From Paenibacillus phytohabitans (lineage in GTDB: Bacteria; Bacillota; Bacilli; Paenibacillales; Paenibacillaceae), in assembly GCF_013141775.1 (NCBI RefSeq), contig NZ_WHOB01000023.1, positions 1 to 64,000 on the forward strand: a DNA stretch of 64,000 nt. Reading direction: 5' to 3'. Every line of letters begins with the position of its first letter. Within the stretch, counting starts at the first letter, position 1. A program made the position numbers and the translations under genes. Shown here one piece after another: positions 46,532-56,501 of this stretch. The notes under the pieces are model-generated. The model ran no database searches and was not told the origin of the DNA. It was given only the letters and a program-made list of their open reading frames with translations.

Positions 46532-47164
46532 ATGCAGACTACAAACGGAACGACACCGGACGCCACCCGTTTTCTCTATTTTCTGCGGCAGCTGATTTCG
46601 CTGATCATGATTGTTTTTGCCCAGGGAATAATCACCTTCTTCGCGGGTTTATTATCTGTATTTATGATGTTCTTCTCCTCCGATTACTTCTGGGGGGACC
46701 TGGCCCATGTGTATCCACCCGATAAACTGATGTATATAGGCATTGACTTCCTTATTGCCGGCGCAGTCTTTGCCCTGCCCTGGCTCGGGGTCTGGTGGAT
46801 GCTGTACGGTTTGTCCGAGGATGGACGCATCCGCTGTTTCCCTCTTCTTTTACTCTTCGCCTATCTGACATTTGTGATCCTCTTTCTGCAGATCAATCCG
46901 GTCTATAACCCAGAAGCCATGATCCCTTCCTCCGCCGGGGAATCCACCTTTCTGGTCTGTATGGGCATGTCTGCCGTGGTGTTTTTCCCGTTTTATTCGG
47001 CCGGTGTGTATTACTTCGTGCTCAAACCCAATACCCGTCCCAGAAAAAGATACCGGTTCCTATTGCTGTGCCTTATCTTTGCCGTTGCGGGTCTGGCTCT
47101 GCTCCCCGCCCTTTGGCACTTGGCTCCCCGCATTTATCCGGGCCTGCTCAGCTTTCCGGAATGA
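46532..47164 (+). CDS. Hypothetical membrane protein
   Basis: 210 residues from ATG 46532 (AAGGAG ten bases before it; an in-frame TTG at 46523 is too close to that site). Five hydrophobic helices at about 15-50, 65-90, 100-120, 140-165 and 178-200. There are no recognisable motifs. Lies 84 bp after motB in the same direction, so may share its transcript, but no functional link is evident. A weak palindrome (ACATTAG/CTAATGT at 47192-47211) follows it and precedes gcvH. Confidence 0.72.
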   Translation: MQTTNGTTPDATRFLYFLRQLISLIMIVFAQGIITFFAGLLSVFMMFFSSDYFWGDLAHVYPPDKLMYIGIDFLIAGAVFALPWLGVWWMLYGLSEDGRIRCFPLLLLFAYLTFVILFLQINPVYNPEAMIPSSAGESTFLVCMGMSAVVFFPFYSAGVYYFVLKPNTRPRKRYRFLLLCLIFAVAGLALLPALWHLAPRIYPGLLSFPE

Positions 47165-47297
47165 TACAGAAACGCAAAAAGACAGACCTCTCACATTAGT
47201 AACATCTAATGTAATAAGAGAAGCCTGTCATGTTCATCTGTTCGTAAATCCAGTTCAGTCATCTATTCAAAAAATCCCGGTACATAAACGGTTGAAA

Positions 47298-47690
47298 CTA
47301 TTCCCCAACCAATTCCTTGTAAGCAGCCGCATCCAGCAGGCCGGAAGCTGCCTCGGCGAACTCACCGTCAAGCTCCAGCTCAAAAATCCATCCGCCGCCG
47401 TATGGCTGATCATTGATCAGCTCCGGACTGGTTTCGAGTGCGTCGTTGATCTTGGTTACCTTGCCGGATACCGGCGAGTACAGCTCCGACACCGTCTTAA
47501 CAGACTCGATGCTGCCTACGCTGTCGCCCGCGGAAATGGCTGCGCCGACTTCCGGAAACTCAACAAACACGATGTCGCCCAATAAATGCTGCGCATGATC
47601 CGTAATTCCCACACGTACTACGCGTCCTTCACCCTGCTGTGCCCATTCATGCTCTTCGCTGTATAGCAGGTTGTTAAGCACTTCACTCAT
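47298..47690 (-). CDS. gcvH: Glycine cleavage system H protein
   Basis: 130 residues from ATG 47690; an in-frame ATG at 47714 has no ribosome site, while AGAGG lies ten bases before this one. Carries the lipoyl arm: K65 in SIESVKTVSELYSP. YSEEHEWAQ, GDIVFVEFPEVG and GGGWIFEL are family motifs. It shuttles the aminomethyl group between GcvP and GcvT. It is divergent from the gcvT-gcvPA-gcvPB operon 470 bp away and so not under the glycine riboswitch seen there; it also supplies lipoate relay functions in Firmicutes. Confidence 0.96.
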   Translation of the reverse strand: MSEVLNNLLYSEEHEWAQQGEGRVVRVGITDHAQHLLGDIVFVEFPEVGAAISAGDSVGSIESVKTVSELYSPVSGKVTKINDALETSPELINDQPYGGGWIFELELDGEFAEAASGLLDAAAYKELVGE

Positions 47691-47814
47691 TTCCAAGCCG
47701 CCTCTTTTCCACATTTGGAGTTCTAAATTTAGTTATAGCCTAAGTTATGACCTTGCCTAATGTCAATATAACTGACAAGAAAATTAAATTTGTCATCTTT
47801 TTGACGTTTTTTGA

Positions 47815-47844
47815 TTGACATCGTGCTTGTAAACCCGGTTTAAT
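47815..47844 (+). promoter_or_regulatory. Promoter of the gcvT operon
   Basis: TTGACA (47815-47820), 18-bp spacer, TTTAAT (47839-47844). Transcription would begin near 47851, about 35 bp before the riboswitch. The -35 is perfect and the -10 one base off consensus. Confidence 0.7.
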
Positions 47845-47883
47845 GGAGTCAGTAGAAAAACATATGGTTTGCGAATGATGGCA

Positions 47884-48077
47884 TAGGGAGAGACTGCCCC
47901 TCGAGGGGCAGCGCCGAAGGAGTAAGCCCGGGATGGGTGAATCTCTCAGGCAAAAGGACCTTTGCCGGACGCATCTCTGGAGAGCATCCACAGCCTGGAC
48001 AACAGGAAACGGATCACCAACGGGGAAACCTGCGGGCAGGATAGCAGGGTAACTCTCAGGTACAAAGGACAGAGCGA
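47884..48077 (+). ncRNA. Tandem glycine riboswitch (gcvT motif)
   Basis: Two glycine aptamers in series. The first has GGGAGAGAC, CGCCGAAGGAGTAA, GAATCTCTCAGGCAAAAGGACC and CTCTGGAGAG; the second has ACGGATCACCAACGGGGAAACC and AACTCTCAGGTACAAAGGACAGAG. This is the known two-aptamer arrangement upstream of glycine cleavage genes. The 3' end of the second aptamer overlaps the left arm of a terminator, so glycine binding should favour readthrough into gcvT. Confidence 0.95.
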
Positions 48078-48133
48078 ACGTCTATTGATGCATGTTTGAT
48101 GTGCATTGATGGACTTTCGCCTGTCCTTTTTTG
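48064..48133 (+). terminator. Riboswitch-controlled terminator before gcvT
   Basis: AAAGGACAG pairs with CTGTCCTTTT, extended by CGAA/TTCG, GTC/GAC and an inner GATGCA/TGCAT arm, then a T-run. The left arm is shared with the P1 region of the second aptamer, giving the expected ON-type control by glycine. The gcvT start codon lies 28 bp downstream. Confidence 0.88.
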
Positions 48134-48160
48134 CATGTAAACAGACTAAGGGGTGACACG

Positions 48161-49282
48161 ATGGAGTCTTTGAGAAGAACGCCTTTTTATGATCTCTATG
48201 CCGCTTATGCGGAGTCCAGATGCATTGATTTCGGCGGCTGGGAGCTGCCGGTGCAGTTTACTGGCATCGTTAAGGAACATGAAGCGGTCCGCCAGCAGGC
48301 CGGACTGTTCGATGTATCGCATATGGGTGAATTCATGGTTGACGGCAGCGGCGCTGAAGCCTTCCTGCAGCAGATGACCACCAATGATGTCAGCCGCCTA
48401 GCAGATGGTGCAGCGCAGTATACCCTGATGCTCTATCCGAGCGGCGGCGTAGTAGATGATCTGCTCGTCTACCGCCTGGGCCATGAGCGCTACATGCTCG
48501 TCGTGAACGCCTCCAATATCGACAAGGACTTCCAGTGGCTGCAGGAGCATCTCACCGCTGAATTCAGCGGTGTCAGCCTGAAGAATGTCTCTGATGAGAC
48601 GCTGCTGCTCGCTCTGCAGGGGCCGCTGGCTGAGACGATTCTGACCGAAGTTACCTCTGCCCCGCTCGCAGAGCTGAAGCCCTTCCACTTCATCGAACAC
48701 GCCGAGGTCTGCGGCGTATCTGTACTGCTCTCCCGCACCGGCTATACCGGTGAGGACGGCTTTGAGCTGTACGCCCCGGTCCACACAGCGGCTGCACTCT
48801 GGAACGGTCTGCTGGCCGCAGGCGCGCCGCATGGCCTGACCCCTGCCGGACTCGGCGCACGCGACACGCTCCGCTTCGAAGCCAAGCTGCCGCTGTACGG
48901 CCAGGAGCTCTCGGCGGATATTACGCCGCTCGAAGCGGGTGTCCAGTTCTTCGTGAAGCTGGACAAAACCGGCTTCATCGGCCGTGATGCCCTGCTGAAG
49001 CAGAAGGAAGCCGGCCTCCCGCGCCGCCTTGTAGGCCTTGAAATGATCGACCGCGGGATTCCCCGCTCCCATTATCCCGTATATGCAGACGGTGTGAAGA
49101 TCGGTGAAGTCACAACCGGCACACAATCACCGACGCTGAAACGTAATCTCGGACTTGCCTTGCTGGATGCTGCCTATACTGAGATCGGCACAGAGGTGTA
49201 TGTGGAGATCCGCGGCAAACAGCTGAAGGCTGCCGTGATCAAAGCCCCGTTCTACAAAAAGAGCCAAGGAGTGAAGCCGTAA
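48161..49282 (+). CDS. gcvT: Aminomethyltransferase (glycine cleavage T protein)
   Basis: 373 residues from ATG 48161, preceded by AAGGGG seven bases away; the frame extends upstream but into the terminator. Moves the methylene group from GcvH to tetrahydrofolate, releasing ammonia. [66 protein letters not shown] and the C-terminal [15 protein letters not shown] are family motifs. First gene of the gcvT-gcvPA-gcvPB unit, with stop TAA overlapping the gcvPA start by one base. Controlled by the riboswitch upstream. Confidence 0.97.
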   Translation: MESLRRTPFYDLYAAYAESRCIDFGGWELPVQFTGIVKEHEAVRQQAGLFDVSHMGEFMVDGSGAEAFLQQMTTNDVSRLADGAAQYTLMLYPSGGVVDDLLVYRLGHERYMLVVNASNIDKDFQWLQEHLTAEFSGVSLKNVSDETLLLALQGPLAETILTEVTSAPLAELKPFHFIEHAEVCGVSVLLSRTGYTGEDGFELYAPVHTAAALWNGLLAAGAPHGLTPAGLGARDTLRFEAKLPLYGQELSADITPLEAGVQFFVKLDKTGFIGRDALLKQKEAGLPRRLVGLEMIDRGIPRSHYPVYADGVKIGEVTTGTQSPTLKRNLGLALLDAAYTEIGTEVYVEIRGKQLKAAVIKAPFYKKSQGVKP

Positions 49283-50634
49283 TGAAGCACCGCTATCTGC
49301 CTATGACGGAGCAAGACCGCGCAGAGATGATGGAAACTGTAGGGATTCAGTCCATTGATGAGCTATTCGCTGACATCCCTCAATCTGTCCGCTACCAGGG
49401 AACGATGCCAATGTCCGGCCCGCTGGACGAATATGCGCTGCTGCGCCATATGAAGGGTCTGGCTGACAAAAATGCCGACTTTGATACCCATGCCAGCTTC
49501 CTCGGCGCTGGCCTCTATGACCACCACATTCCTGTTGTCATTAACCATATTATTTCCCGTTCAGAATTCTATACCGCCTACACCCCTTATCAGCCGGAAA
49601 TCAGCCAGGGCGAGCTTCAGGCAATCTTCGAATTCCAGTCCTATATCTGTGAGCTGACCGGCATGAAGGTCGCCAATGCAAGTATGTACGATGGTGCAAC
49701 GGCCTTCTCCGAAGCAGCCGTGCTTGCCGCAGGCGCCACCAAACGCAAAAAGCTGATTGTCTCCCGTACGGTACACCCGGAAGCACGCCAGGTACTTCGC
49801 ACTTCCGCCAATGCCTGGGGCCTGCAAATCGTGGAGATCGATTATAAGGACGGGGTTACCGATCTTGCCAAGCTGGCTGAGGCCATTGATGCCGATACTG
49901 CCGCCGTTCTGGTCCAGTCGCCCAACTTCTTCGGCGGCATCGAGGATATGCGCCAGATTGAGCCGCTGATCCATGCGGTCAAAGGCCTCCTTGTAGTCAG
50001 CGCGAACCCCATTGCACTCGGCGTGCTGGAAACGCCCGGCAAGCTGGGCGCCGACATCGTAGTCGGCGATGCACAGCCGCTGGGTATCTCCGCATCGCTC
50101 GGAGGACCAACCTGCGGATTCTTCGCGGTTGCCGAACCGCTGATGCGCCGCATGCCGGGCCGGATCGTCGGCCAGACCGTTGACCGTAACGGCAAGCGCG
50201 GCTTCGTCTTGACCCTGCAGGCGCGTGAGCAGCATATCCGCCGCGAGAAAGCGACGTCGAATATCTGCTCCAACCAGGCGCTGCTGGCGTTATGTGCTTC
50301 TGTCTACTTGTCCGTCATGGGCAAGGAGGGCATGCGTGAGGTTGGCGAGCTTAATATCCGCAAGAGCCATTACGCCGCCGGACGGCTGGCTGAAATCACC
50401 GGTGCAGAGCGCGTCTTCACCGCCCCGTTCTTCAATGAATTTGTCCTGAAGCTCCCGGAGGGCAGCAGCGTCAGTGAAGTGAACTCCAGGCTGCTGAAGG
50501 CAGGTTATCTGGGCGGCTATGATCTGGGCCGCGAGTATCCCGAGCTGGCCGGACATATGCTGGTTGCCGTGACTGAGAAAAGAAGCAAAACCGAAATTGA
50601 CGAATTCGCCACTGCACTGGAGGGCTGTATATGA
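49282..50634 (+). CDS. gcvPA: Glycine dehydrogenase (decarboxylating) subunit 1
   Basis: 450 residues, N-terminal half of the P protein, split in Firmicutes. [71 protein letters not shown] and GPTCGFFA are family motifs. It forms an alpha2-beta2 enzyme with GcvPB, decarboxylating glycine and loading the aminomethyl group on GcvH. Ends ATGA-overlapped with gcvPB, so 1:1 synthesis is expected. Confidence 0.97.
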   Translation: MKHRYLPMTEQDRAEMMETVGIQSIDELFADIPQSVRYQGTMPMSGPLDEYALLRHMKGLADKNADFDTHASFLGAGLYDHHIPVVINHIISRSEFYTAYTPYQPEISQGELQAIFEFQSYICELTGMKVANASMYDGATAFSEAAVLAAGATKRKKLIVSRTVHPEARQVLRTSANAWGLQIVEIDYKDGVTDLAKLAEAIDADTAAVLVQSPNFFGGIEDMRQIEPLIHAVKGLLVVSANPIALGVLETPGKLGADIVVGDAQPLGISASLGGPTCGFFAVAEPLMRRMPGRIVGQTVDRNGKRGFVLTLQAREQHIRREKATSNICSNQALLALCASVYLSVMGKEGMREVGELNIRKSHYAAGRLAEITGAERVFTAPFFNEFVLKLPEGSSVSEVNSRLLKAGYLGGYDLGREYPELAGHMLVAVTEKRSKTEIDEFATALEGCI

Positions 50635-52091
50635 AACCGGAACAAACCCTGATCTTTGAATTAAGCCGTCCCGGCCGCTCGGCGTACTCTTTGCCTCTAT
50701 GCGATGTGCCGCAGGAAGAGAGCATCAGCTCACTGATTCCTGAGGGCCTGCTCCGCAGCGAGCCCGTAGTGCTGCCGGAGGTATCCGAAGTGGATGTTAT
50801 CCGCCACTATACTGCCCTGTCCCGGCGTAATTTCGGGGTCGATAACGGCTTCTATCCGCTCGGCTCCTGCACGATGAAATATAACCCGAAGATCAATGAA
50901 GATGTCGCCCGCTTCCCCGGCCTTGCCAAGATCCATCCGTACCAGCCGGAAGAGAGCATCCAGGGTGCACTTGAGCTGATGTATACGCTGCAAAAGGATC
51001 TCGCCGGACTGACCGGCATGGATGCCGTCTCCCTGCAGCCTGCCGCCGGAGCCCATGGCGAATGGACCGGCCTGATGATGATCCGCGCCTACCATGAGAG
51101 CCGCGGCGAGGTCCGCTCCAAGGTCATCGTGCCGGATTCCTCGCACGGCACCAACCCGGCCAGCGCCGCAGCCGCCGGACTCGATACCGTCACCATCCCT
51201 TCCAATGATAAGGGAATGGTCGACCTCGAAGCACTGAAGGCTGCGGTCGGCAGCGACACCGCCGCGCTGATGCTCACGAACCCGAGTACTCTCGGACTGT
51301 TCGAGACGCAGATCGTAGAGATCGCCGCGATTGTCCATGAAGCCGGCGGTCTGCTCTATTATGACGGAGCGAACTCCAACGCCATCATGGGCATCACCCG
51401 CCCGGGCGATATGGGCTTCGATGTGGTCCATCTCAACCTGCACAAGACGATGAGTACTCCGCACGGCGGCGGCGGTCCGGGAGCCGGACCGGTCGGCGTG
51501 AAGGCGAAGCTGATTCCGTTCCTGCCCCAGCCGTCGGTTGTGCAGAACGAAGACGGCAGCTTCTCGCTTGACACCGGCGGGCCGCAATCTATTGGCCGCG
51601 TCAAAGCCTTTTATGGTAACTTCGGTATTCTGGTCCGCGCTTACGCCTATATCCGCACCTACGGCCCGGACGGACTGCGCGAGGTGTCCGAGAACGCTGT
51701 GCTGAATGCCAATTACATGATGCACCGTCTGGCACCTTATTTCGAAATTCCATTCCCGGGTGTCTGCAAGCATGAATTCGTCATGTCCGGCAGAAACCTC
51801 AAGCAGTACGGCGTACGTACCCTGGATGTTGCCAAACGGCTGCTGGACTTCGGCTACCACCCGCCAACCGTGTACTTCCCGCTGACCGTAGAGGAATGTA
51901 TGATGATCGAGCCGACTGAAACCGAAAGCAAGGAAACACTCGACGGCTTCATTGAGACGATGATTCAGATCGTCAAGGAAGCGCAGGAGACACCTGAGGT
52001 CGTTATTAATGCACCGCATACCACGGAGATCAGCCGTCTGGATGAGACCCAGGCCGCGCGGAAGCCGGTACTGAACTGCTCCTGCGGCTAA
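50631..52091 (+). CDS. gcvPB: Glycine dehydrogenase (decarboxylating) subunit 2
   Basis: 486 residues, C-terminal half of the P protein with the cofactor site: K272 in [18 protein letters not shown] binds pyridoxal phosphate. [34 protein letters not shown] and [12 protein letters not shown] are conserved. The C terminus (VLNCSCG) is cysteine-bearing, beyond the usual core. Last gene of the riboswitch-controlled operon; terminator at 52138. Confidence 0.97.
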   Translation: MKPEQTLIFELSRPGRSAYSLPLCDVPQEESISSLIPEGLLRSEPVVLPEVSEVDVIRHYTALSRRNFGVDNGFYPLGSCTMKYNPKINEDVARFPGLAKIHPYQPEESIQGALELMYTLQKDLAGLTGMDAVSLQPAAGAHGEWTGLMMIRAYHESRGEVRSKVIVPDSSHGTNPASAAAAGLDTVTIPSNDKGMVDLEALKAAVGSDTAALMLTNPSTLGLFETQIVEIAAIVHEAGGLLYYDGANSNAIMGITRPGDMGFDVVHLNLHKTMSTPHGGGGPGAGPVGVKAKLIPFLPQPSVVQNEDGSFSLDTGGPQSIGRVKAFYGNFGILVRAYAYIRTYGPDGLREVSENAVLNANYMMHRLAPYFEIPFPGVCKHEFVMSGRNLKQYGVRTLDVAKRLLDFGYHPPTVYFPLTVEECMMIEPTETESKETLDGFIETMIQIVKEAQETPEVVINAPHTTEISRLDETQAARKPVLNCSCG

Positions 52092-52137
52092 ATGCGACTG
52101 GCGGCAACGCGCAGGCTAAATGACTTCACCGCAAATA

Positions 52138-52181
52138 AATAGCCGGGCAAGCGATACGCTAGTATCACTGCCCGGCTATTC
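52138..52181. terminator. Bidirectional terminator between gcvPB and the GAF-LuxR gene
   Basis: AATAGCCGGGCA pairs with TGCCCGGCTATT and an inner GATAC/GTATC continues the stem. T-rich sequence follows on both sides, modestly. It lies between two convergent genes. Confidence 0.8.
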
Positions 52182-52208
52182 TTATGTATATATAGCGTTG
52201 CGCGCCTT

Positions 52209-53015
52209 CTATGGCGTAAGCCGTTTGACGAACTGGAAGCGGTCATTCACCCGCATTTTACTGTAAATACTCTTCAGCATATTCCGAACCGTCCCTTCAC
52301 TGATGCCCAGATCACTCCCGATGTGCAGCGCGCTTTTCTCAAGTAACCATAGCCGTGCTACATCCTGCTCCCGCGCTGTCAGCTTATATTCCTGTAAAGT
52401 GGCTTCCAGGCGGTATTGCTGCATCTCCGGGTTCTTCTCCATCCACTTCTCCATAATATTCTCGGCAATCTGCTGCACGAACGGAATGGCGAATTCAATC
52501 GGTTCTCCTCTATTAAAAGAAATGTCCACATATCCGAAGACGGTATCCTCATTCTGCAGCGGAGCACACACACAGTTCCAGTTCTGGAAGGCCTGGTCGG
52601 AATGTTCCGCCCCCCGCACTACCCCGATGCAATTCATCTCCATGGCCAAGGATACGGCATTCATGCCCGAGCGCTGCCTGCATAAGCTAACCCCCGGACG
52701 CAGCTCCGCCTGTTCCATCTCATCCCGGGTAACCGGAGAAGAACAAACCAGCTCCAGAATGGTTCCCTCCCTGTCCGTCAGGAATACAACATAAGGAATA
52801 GAGAGCAGCTGGCTTAATTTATTCATTTCACTGCGGATGGAAGATATCATGGCTCTATGATAGATATGCTCTTTCGATTCTTCTGGAAAAGAAACCCCGG
52901 ACTGCCCGCTATGTAATTCGATTTGCTCTGCGTCAAGCGGCCGGAAAGCTTCAAGCTGCTGTGCTTCCAAATCTCCGGGCACGCTCCATGCTCTCGATTG
53001 TTCAAAGATTCTCAC
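52209..53015 (-). CDS. GAF-domain LuxR-type transcription regulator
   Basis: 268 residues, GTG start with GGAGG six bases before. Residues ~60-190 form a GAF-type sensor: IPYVVFLTDREGTILELV, ELRPGVSLCRQRSGMNAVS, CAPLQNEDTVFGYVDISF. Residues ~205-268 are a LuxR/GerE helix-turn-helix (KLTAREQDVARLWLLEKSA..., LGISEGTVRNMLKSIYSKM). The sensor resembles those in DhaR/AcoR-type activators, but here it is joined to LuxR rather than to a sigma-54 AAA domain. Ligand and targets unknown. It is convergent with gcvPB and divergent from the small membrane gene at 53231. Confidence 0.85.
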   Translation of the reverse strand: MRIFEQSRAWSVPGDLEAQQLEAFRPLDAEQIELHSGQSGVSFPEESKEHIYHRAMISSIRSEMNKLSQLLSIPYVVFLTDREGTILELVCSSPVTRDEMEQAELRPGVSLCRQRSGMNAVSLAMEMNCIGVVRGAEHSDQAFQNWNCVCAPLQNEDTVFGYVDISFNRGEPIEFAIPFVQQIAENIMEKWMEKNPEMQQYRLEATLQEYKLTAREQDVARLWLLEKSALHIGSDLGISEGTVRNMLKSIYSKMRVNDRFQFVKRLTP

Positions 53016-53230
53016 GACGATCCTCCTCCATTTTTACCATTTCCTATATAACCGATTTTAAAAGAAAGTATTATAACATACAATCACGGAATAAAAAACA
53101 TTCAGCATTGGACCTGTAAATGAACCTGCAAGCGCTGTAAAATAGAAAAATCTGCAGTCAAAAATCACCAGTGAAAACGGCTATGTTGGCCTTTAATAAG
53201 GACCCTACCGTTTCAGCAAGGAGGTTCTAC

Positions 53231-53581
53231 ATGCTTCGAATCAGCTATATTTCGGTAGCCCTGAATCTGGCAACCGCTATAGTATCATTCCTGCGCTTCG
53301 GCAGTAATTATGCACTGGTGATCATGATAAGCCATACACTATTGCTCTTCTTGGGTTACCGGCTGCTCCGCTCCAAAAGCCATCTGGCCCTAATCCCGCT
53401 GCTCACGGTCAGCTGCTCCTTCCTGATGTACAACGTGGTCTATGTTCTATTGAAGCAGATCAACCTTGTAGACCTGTACGCTGTAGACTGGAGACTGGAA
53501 GTTCAGCTGTTGCTGCCACTATTAATAGGGTTACTCCTCAAAGCCATTCTCGAACGAAGCGGCAAATCCCGGTTAGTCTAG
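53231..53581 (+). CDS. Small hypothetical membrane protein
   Basis: 116 residues from ATG 53231, which has AAGGAGG six bases before it; an in-frame upstream start at 53171 has no ribosome site. Four hydrophobic helices: ~5-22, 26-46, 52-72 and 88-108. No family recognised. It looks real: the ribosome site is near-perfect and an intrinsic terminator overlaps its last codons. Its role is unknown; the neighbouring regulator is transcribed away from it. Confidence 0.65.
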   Translation: MLRISYISVALNLATAIVSFLRFGSNYALVIMISHTLLLFLGYRLLRSKSHLALIPLLTVSCSFLMYNVVYVLLKQINLVDLYAVDWRLEVQLLLPLLIGLLLKAILERSGKSRLV

Positions 53582-53604
53582 TTAACCAGGGTAGCCGCTT
53601 TTTT
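53567..53604 (+). terminator. Terminator overlapping the 3' end of the small membrane gene
   Basis: AAGCGGC pairs with GCCGCTT, with an inner GGTTA/TTAACC arm, followed by TTTTTTGC. The stem begins inside the coding end, and supports transcription of the 53231 gene. Confidence 0.8.
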
Positions 53605-53782
53605 GCAGCATCATTCGCCATAATAATCTAAATAAATATATTCATTCGATGGATTGTGATAGTTTTCGACATTGCCGCAGTGATATATTTATTCATACGT
53701 CTTTTACATAGATTGGATTCATAAATTTATATGCTGCGAACAAGCGAACGCGCTTTCAAAGTAATTTCCAGGAGGGTTAGCC

Positions 53783-54799
53783 TTGAGTATTATTGAAGCC
53801 AGAGGGCTGAGCAAGTCATTTATGCAGGCAGTGAAGGAGCCGGGCCTGGGGGGAGCGGTTAAGCACCTCTTCCTGCCCCGGCATATCGAGAAGGTGGCGG
53901 TTAAGCCGCTGGATTTGAGTGTAGAAGCAGGCGAGACGGTGGCTTACGTGGGCCCGAACGGTGCAGGCAAATCGACCACCATCAAGATGCTGACCGGAAT
54001 CCTCATGCCCTCAGCCGGCACTGTTTCTGTAAACGGTATCAATCCGTACAAAAAAAGAATGGATAATGCCGCCCAGATTGGCGCCGTGTTCGGCCAGCGT
54101 ACCCAGCTGTGGTGGGATATCCCGATTGTGGAGTCTTTCTCGCTGCTGAAGGATATTTATCAGATTCCTGGCGCCGTCTACAAAACGAATATGGAGCTGT
54201 TCACTGAAATGCTGGGAATGAGCGAGTTCATCCATCTCTCTGCCCGGAAGCTCTCCCTGGGTCAGCGGATGCGCGCCGATCTGGCCGCAGCCCTGCTGCA
54301 TAACCCGCCGATTCTGTATCTGGATGAGCCGACGATTGGCCTTGACGTATCCGTGAAGCAGAAAATCCGCGAGTTCATCAAACAGATCAACCAGGAGCAG
54401 AACACTACGGTGATGCTGACCACCCATGATCTGGGGGATATTGAGGATCTGTGCAAACGGCTGATTATCATCGACCATGGGGCGATTATTTATGACGGCA
54501 GCCTGAGCGAGGTGAAGGCCCGTTTTGCCAAAAACCGTGTCATCTTCTTTCAGGTCGGATCACCGATGCCGGAGTTATATGCGCAGCTCGCGCAGACACC
54601 GGGAATGAAGCTTGCGCAGCAGAGCGCGCAGGAATTCTCGGTCTCTTTTGACCGGTACGAATATACCGCCAGTGAAGTGGTGGGCCGGGTGATGAGATAT
54701 GGCGAAGTGGTCGACTTCCGAATGGAAGATACTAATATTGAGCAGGTCATCAAGGCCGTCTATGACGGCAAGCTGGATCTGACCGGAACCGGGGAATAA
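53783..54799 (+). CDS. ABC-2 exporter ATPase
   Basis: 338 residues, TTG start with AGGAGGG six bases before. ABC ATPase of the NatA-like kind: Walker A GPNGAGKS (57-64), FGQRTQLWWDIPIVESF as extended Q-loop, LSLGQRMRADLAAAL signature (note LSLGQ for LSGGQ), Walker B ILYLDEPTIGLD and TTHDLGDIE. A C-terminal tail of ~90 residues follows. The FGQRTQLWWD motif is typical of ATPases paired with ABC2_membrane_6 (DUF990-type) permeases, which follow here as two genes. The substrate is unknown; exports are likely. Confidence 0.92.
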   Translation: MSIIEARGLSKSFMQAVKEPGLGGAVKHLFLPRHIEKVAVKPLDLSVEAGETVAYVGPNGAGKSTTIKMLTGILMPSAGTVSVNGINPYKKRMDNAAQIGAVFGQRTQLWWDIPIVESFSLLKDIYQIPGAVYKTNMELFTEMLGMSEFIHLSARKLSLGQRMRADLAAALLHNPPILYLDEPTIGLDVSVKQKIREFIKQINQEQNTTVMLTTHDLGDIEDLCKRLIIIDHGAIIYDGSLSEVKARFAKNRVIFFQVGSPMPELYAQLAQTPGMKLAQQSAQEFSVSFDRYEYTASEVVGRVMRYGEVVDFRMEDTNIEQVIKAVYDGKLDLTGTGE

Positions 54800-54814
54800 G
54801 GAGGCTTACACACG

Positions 54815-55624
54815 ATGATGACTGCTGCCCAGTTTAAAATGTACAGAAGTATCGCGAACCGCTCCCTGCAACGGGTTTTGGCCTACCGGATTTCTTACAT
54901 CATTACCTTTCTGGCGAACTCTATCAATCTGCTGGCCATTTACTTCCTGTGGCAGGGCATTTACAGCGGGCGGGAGGTGGTAGGCGGCTATACCTGGGAC
55001 CAGATGAAAACCTATCTGCTGGTTACCTTCCTGGCCAACTCCGTGTTGTCCTGGTATTCGGAATCGGCTATTTCCGGCAAAATCCTTGACGGCAGCGTCG
55101 CCGTAGACCTGCTGAAGCCGGTCGATTTCCAGACCGCAAGATTCGCGGAAACCTTGGGCTCGAGCCTGCTTGAAGGCGGCATGAGTACGGTGCTGCTGAT
55201 CCTGTTCGCTACCTTCCTGACCGGAGTCACCTTTCCGGGTTCGCTCTCTGTCTATGTCTTGTTCGCAGTCAGTCTGCTCGGTGCAATCGTGGTGAAATTC
55301 GGCGTTGTCTATCTGGCAGCACTTTTATGCTTCTGGTCCACCGGATCGATGGGCATCGTCTGGACACGGATTGCTCTGACCAATCTCCTGTCCGGAGCTT
55401 TGGTACCTCTGGCCTTCTTCCCGGACTGGCTGGAAAAGCTGGCGCTCCTGCTGCCCTTCCAGGCCATCATCCACACGCCGTCGATGATTTTTCTGCAGCA
55501 GGCAGATACCGGGGAGAGTCTGCGGCTGATCGGTATTCAACTTTTCTGGGGGGCAGCACTCTGGATTGCCGGCAAGGCAATGTGGAACTGGGCGGTACGC
55601 CAGGTGACCATCCATGGAGGCTAA
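54815..55624 (+). CDS. ABC-2 exporter permease, first subunit
   Basis: 269 residues, six helices (about 25-50, 60-80, 110-135, 145-170, 180-205 and 230-250). YRSIANRSLQRVLAYRISYIITFLANSIN at the N terminus, WYSESAISGKILDGSVAVDLLKPVDF and a SGALVPLAFFPDWLEKLALLLPFQ loop near 190-215 are marks of the DUF990-type permease family. It begins 15 bp after the ATPase gene, AAGGAGG before ATG. Its stop lies 20 bp before the next permease start. Confidence 0.88.
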   Translation: MMTAAQFKMYRSIANRSLQRVLAYRISYIITFLANSINLLAIYFLWQGIYSGREVVGGYTWDQMKTYLLVTFLANSVLSWYSESAISGKILDGSVAVDLLKPVDFQTARFAETLGSSLLEGGMSTVLLILFATFLTGVTFPGSLSVYVLFAVSLLGAIVVKFGVVYLAALLCFWSTGSMGIVWTRIALTNLLSGALVPLAFFPDWLEKLALLLPFQAIIHTPSMIFLQQADTGESLRLIGIQLFWGAALWIAGKAMWNWAVRQVTIHGG

Positions 55625-55643
55625 GGCAGGAGGAGGCCGCAGA

Positions 55644-56441
55644 ATGAAAATGTCCCAAATGCTCTACCTCTATAAACGGCTGTATGTGCAGCAGCTTAAA
55701 GCGATTTTGGAATATAATAAGGACTTCTATATTTTGATGTGCTCGGCCGCCTTGACGCAGATTCTGGGGTTTGTCTTCCTCTGGGTGATCTATGACCGGA
55801 TTCCGGATATTAACGGCTGGAAGTTCTGGGAAGTTACGTTTATGTACGCCATGATCTTTCTGACGGAGGGCATCGGCTCTTTGTTCTTCGAAGGCACCTG
55901 GCGCCTCGGGCGGCTGGTCAACATGGGCGAGCTGGACCGTTATTTGCTGCGGCCGGTGCCCGTTGTCCTTCAGGTGTTCTGCACCGGGATCGGCATCAAC
56001 GGACTCGGCAATCTGCTGATCGGCGGAGTGATTGTCTGGCAGTCGCTCGTTCATAGCCCGGTTCACTGGACGCTGGGCAAAGCCGCCATCCTGATCCTGC
56101 TGTTTCTGACTGCGGTCATCATCCGGGTATCGATCAACCTCGCGGGGAACTCCGCCGCCTTCTGGATCCGCAATGCGGGCAATGCCTTTCCGCTGATGGT
56201 GCATAACCTGTCCGATCTCGCCAAATATCCGATTACCCTGTTTCCGCAGGCGATCCGCATCTTTATTTCTACTGTGCTGCCCTATGCGTTCATCAGCTTT
56301 TATCCGGCAACCTATATTTTCGGCAAAAGCGGATGGTCCGGCTGGTGGCTGCTCGCCCCTGTTGCGGCAATAGGAAGTGCGGCTGCGGCTTATGGTATCT
56401 TCCGGTATGGATTGTCTAAGTATGAGAGTACGGGGAATTGA
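55644..56441 (+). CDS. ABC-2 exporter permease, second subunit
   Basis: 265 residues from ATG 55644, chosen because AGGAGGAGG lies seven bases upstream; the frame opens earlier at 55614 inside the preceding gene. Six helices. KMSQMLYLYKRLYVQQLKAILEYNKDF, TEGIGSLFFEGTWRLGRLVNMGELDRYLLRPVPVVLQV and FPQAIRIFISTVLPYAFISFYPA are typical of the second DUF990-type subunit. It forms a heterodimer channel with the preceding permease and uses the ATPase of the same operon. No terminator is obvious downstream. Confidence 0.88.
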   Translation: MKMSQMLYLYKRLYVQQLKAILEYNKDFYILMCSAALTQILGFVFLWVIYDRIPDINGWKFWEVTFMYAMIFLTEGIGSLFFEGTWRLGRLVNMGELDRYLLRPVPVVLQVFCTGIGINGLGNLLIGGVIVWQSLVHSPVHWTLGKAAILILLFLTAVIIRVSINLAGNSAAFWIRNAGNAFPLMVHNLSDLAKYPITLFPQAIRIFISTVLPYAFISFYPATYIFGKSGWSGWWLLAPVAAIGSAAAAYGIFRYGLSKYESTGN

Positions 56442-56501
56442 ACTATGAAATAACAGCAACAACATTGAATAAATTAGAGTAGGATATACGTGAGCACTTG
56501 G

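Noticed and set aside
50730..52019. 429-codon open frame on the minus strand
   Set aside because: It is antisense to gcvPB, has His/Arg-rich composition typical of a shadow, and no ribosome site. The plus-strand gene has all family motifs.
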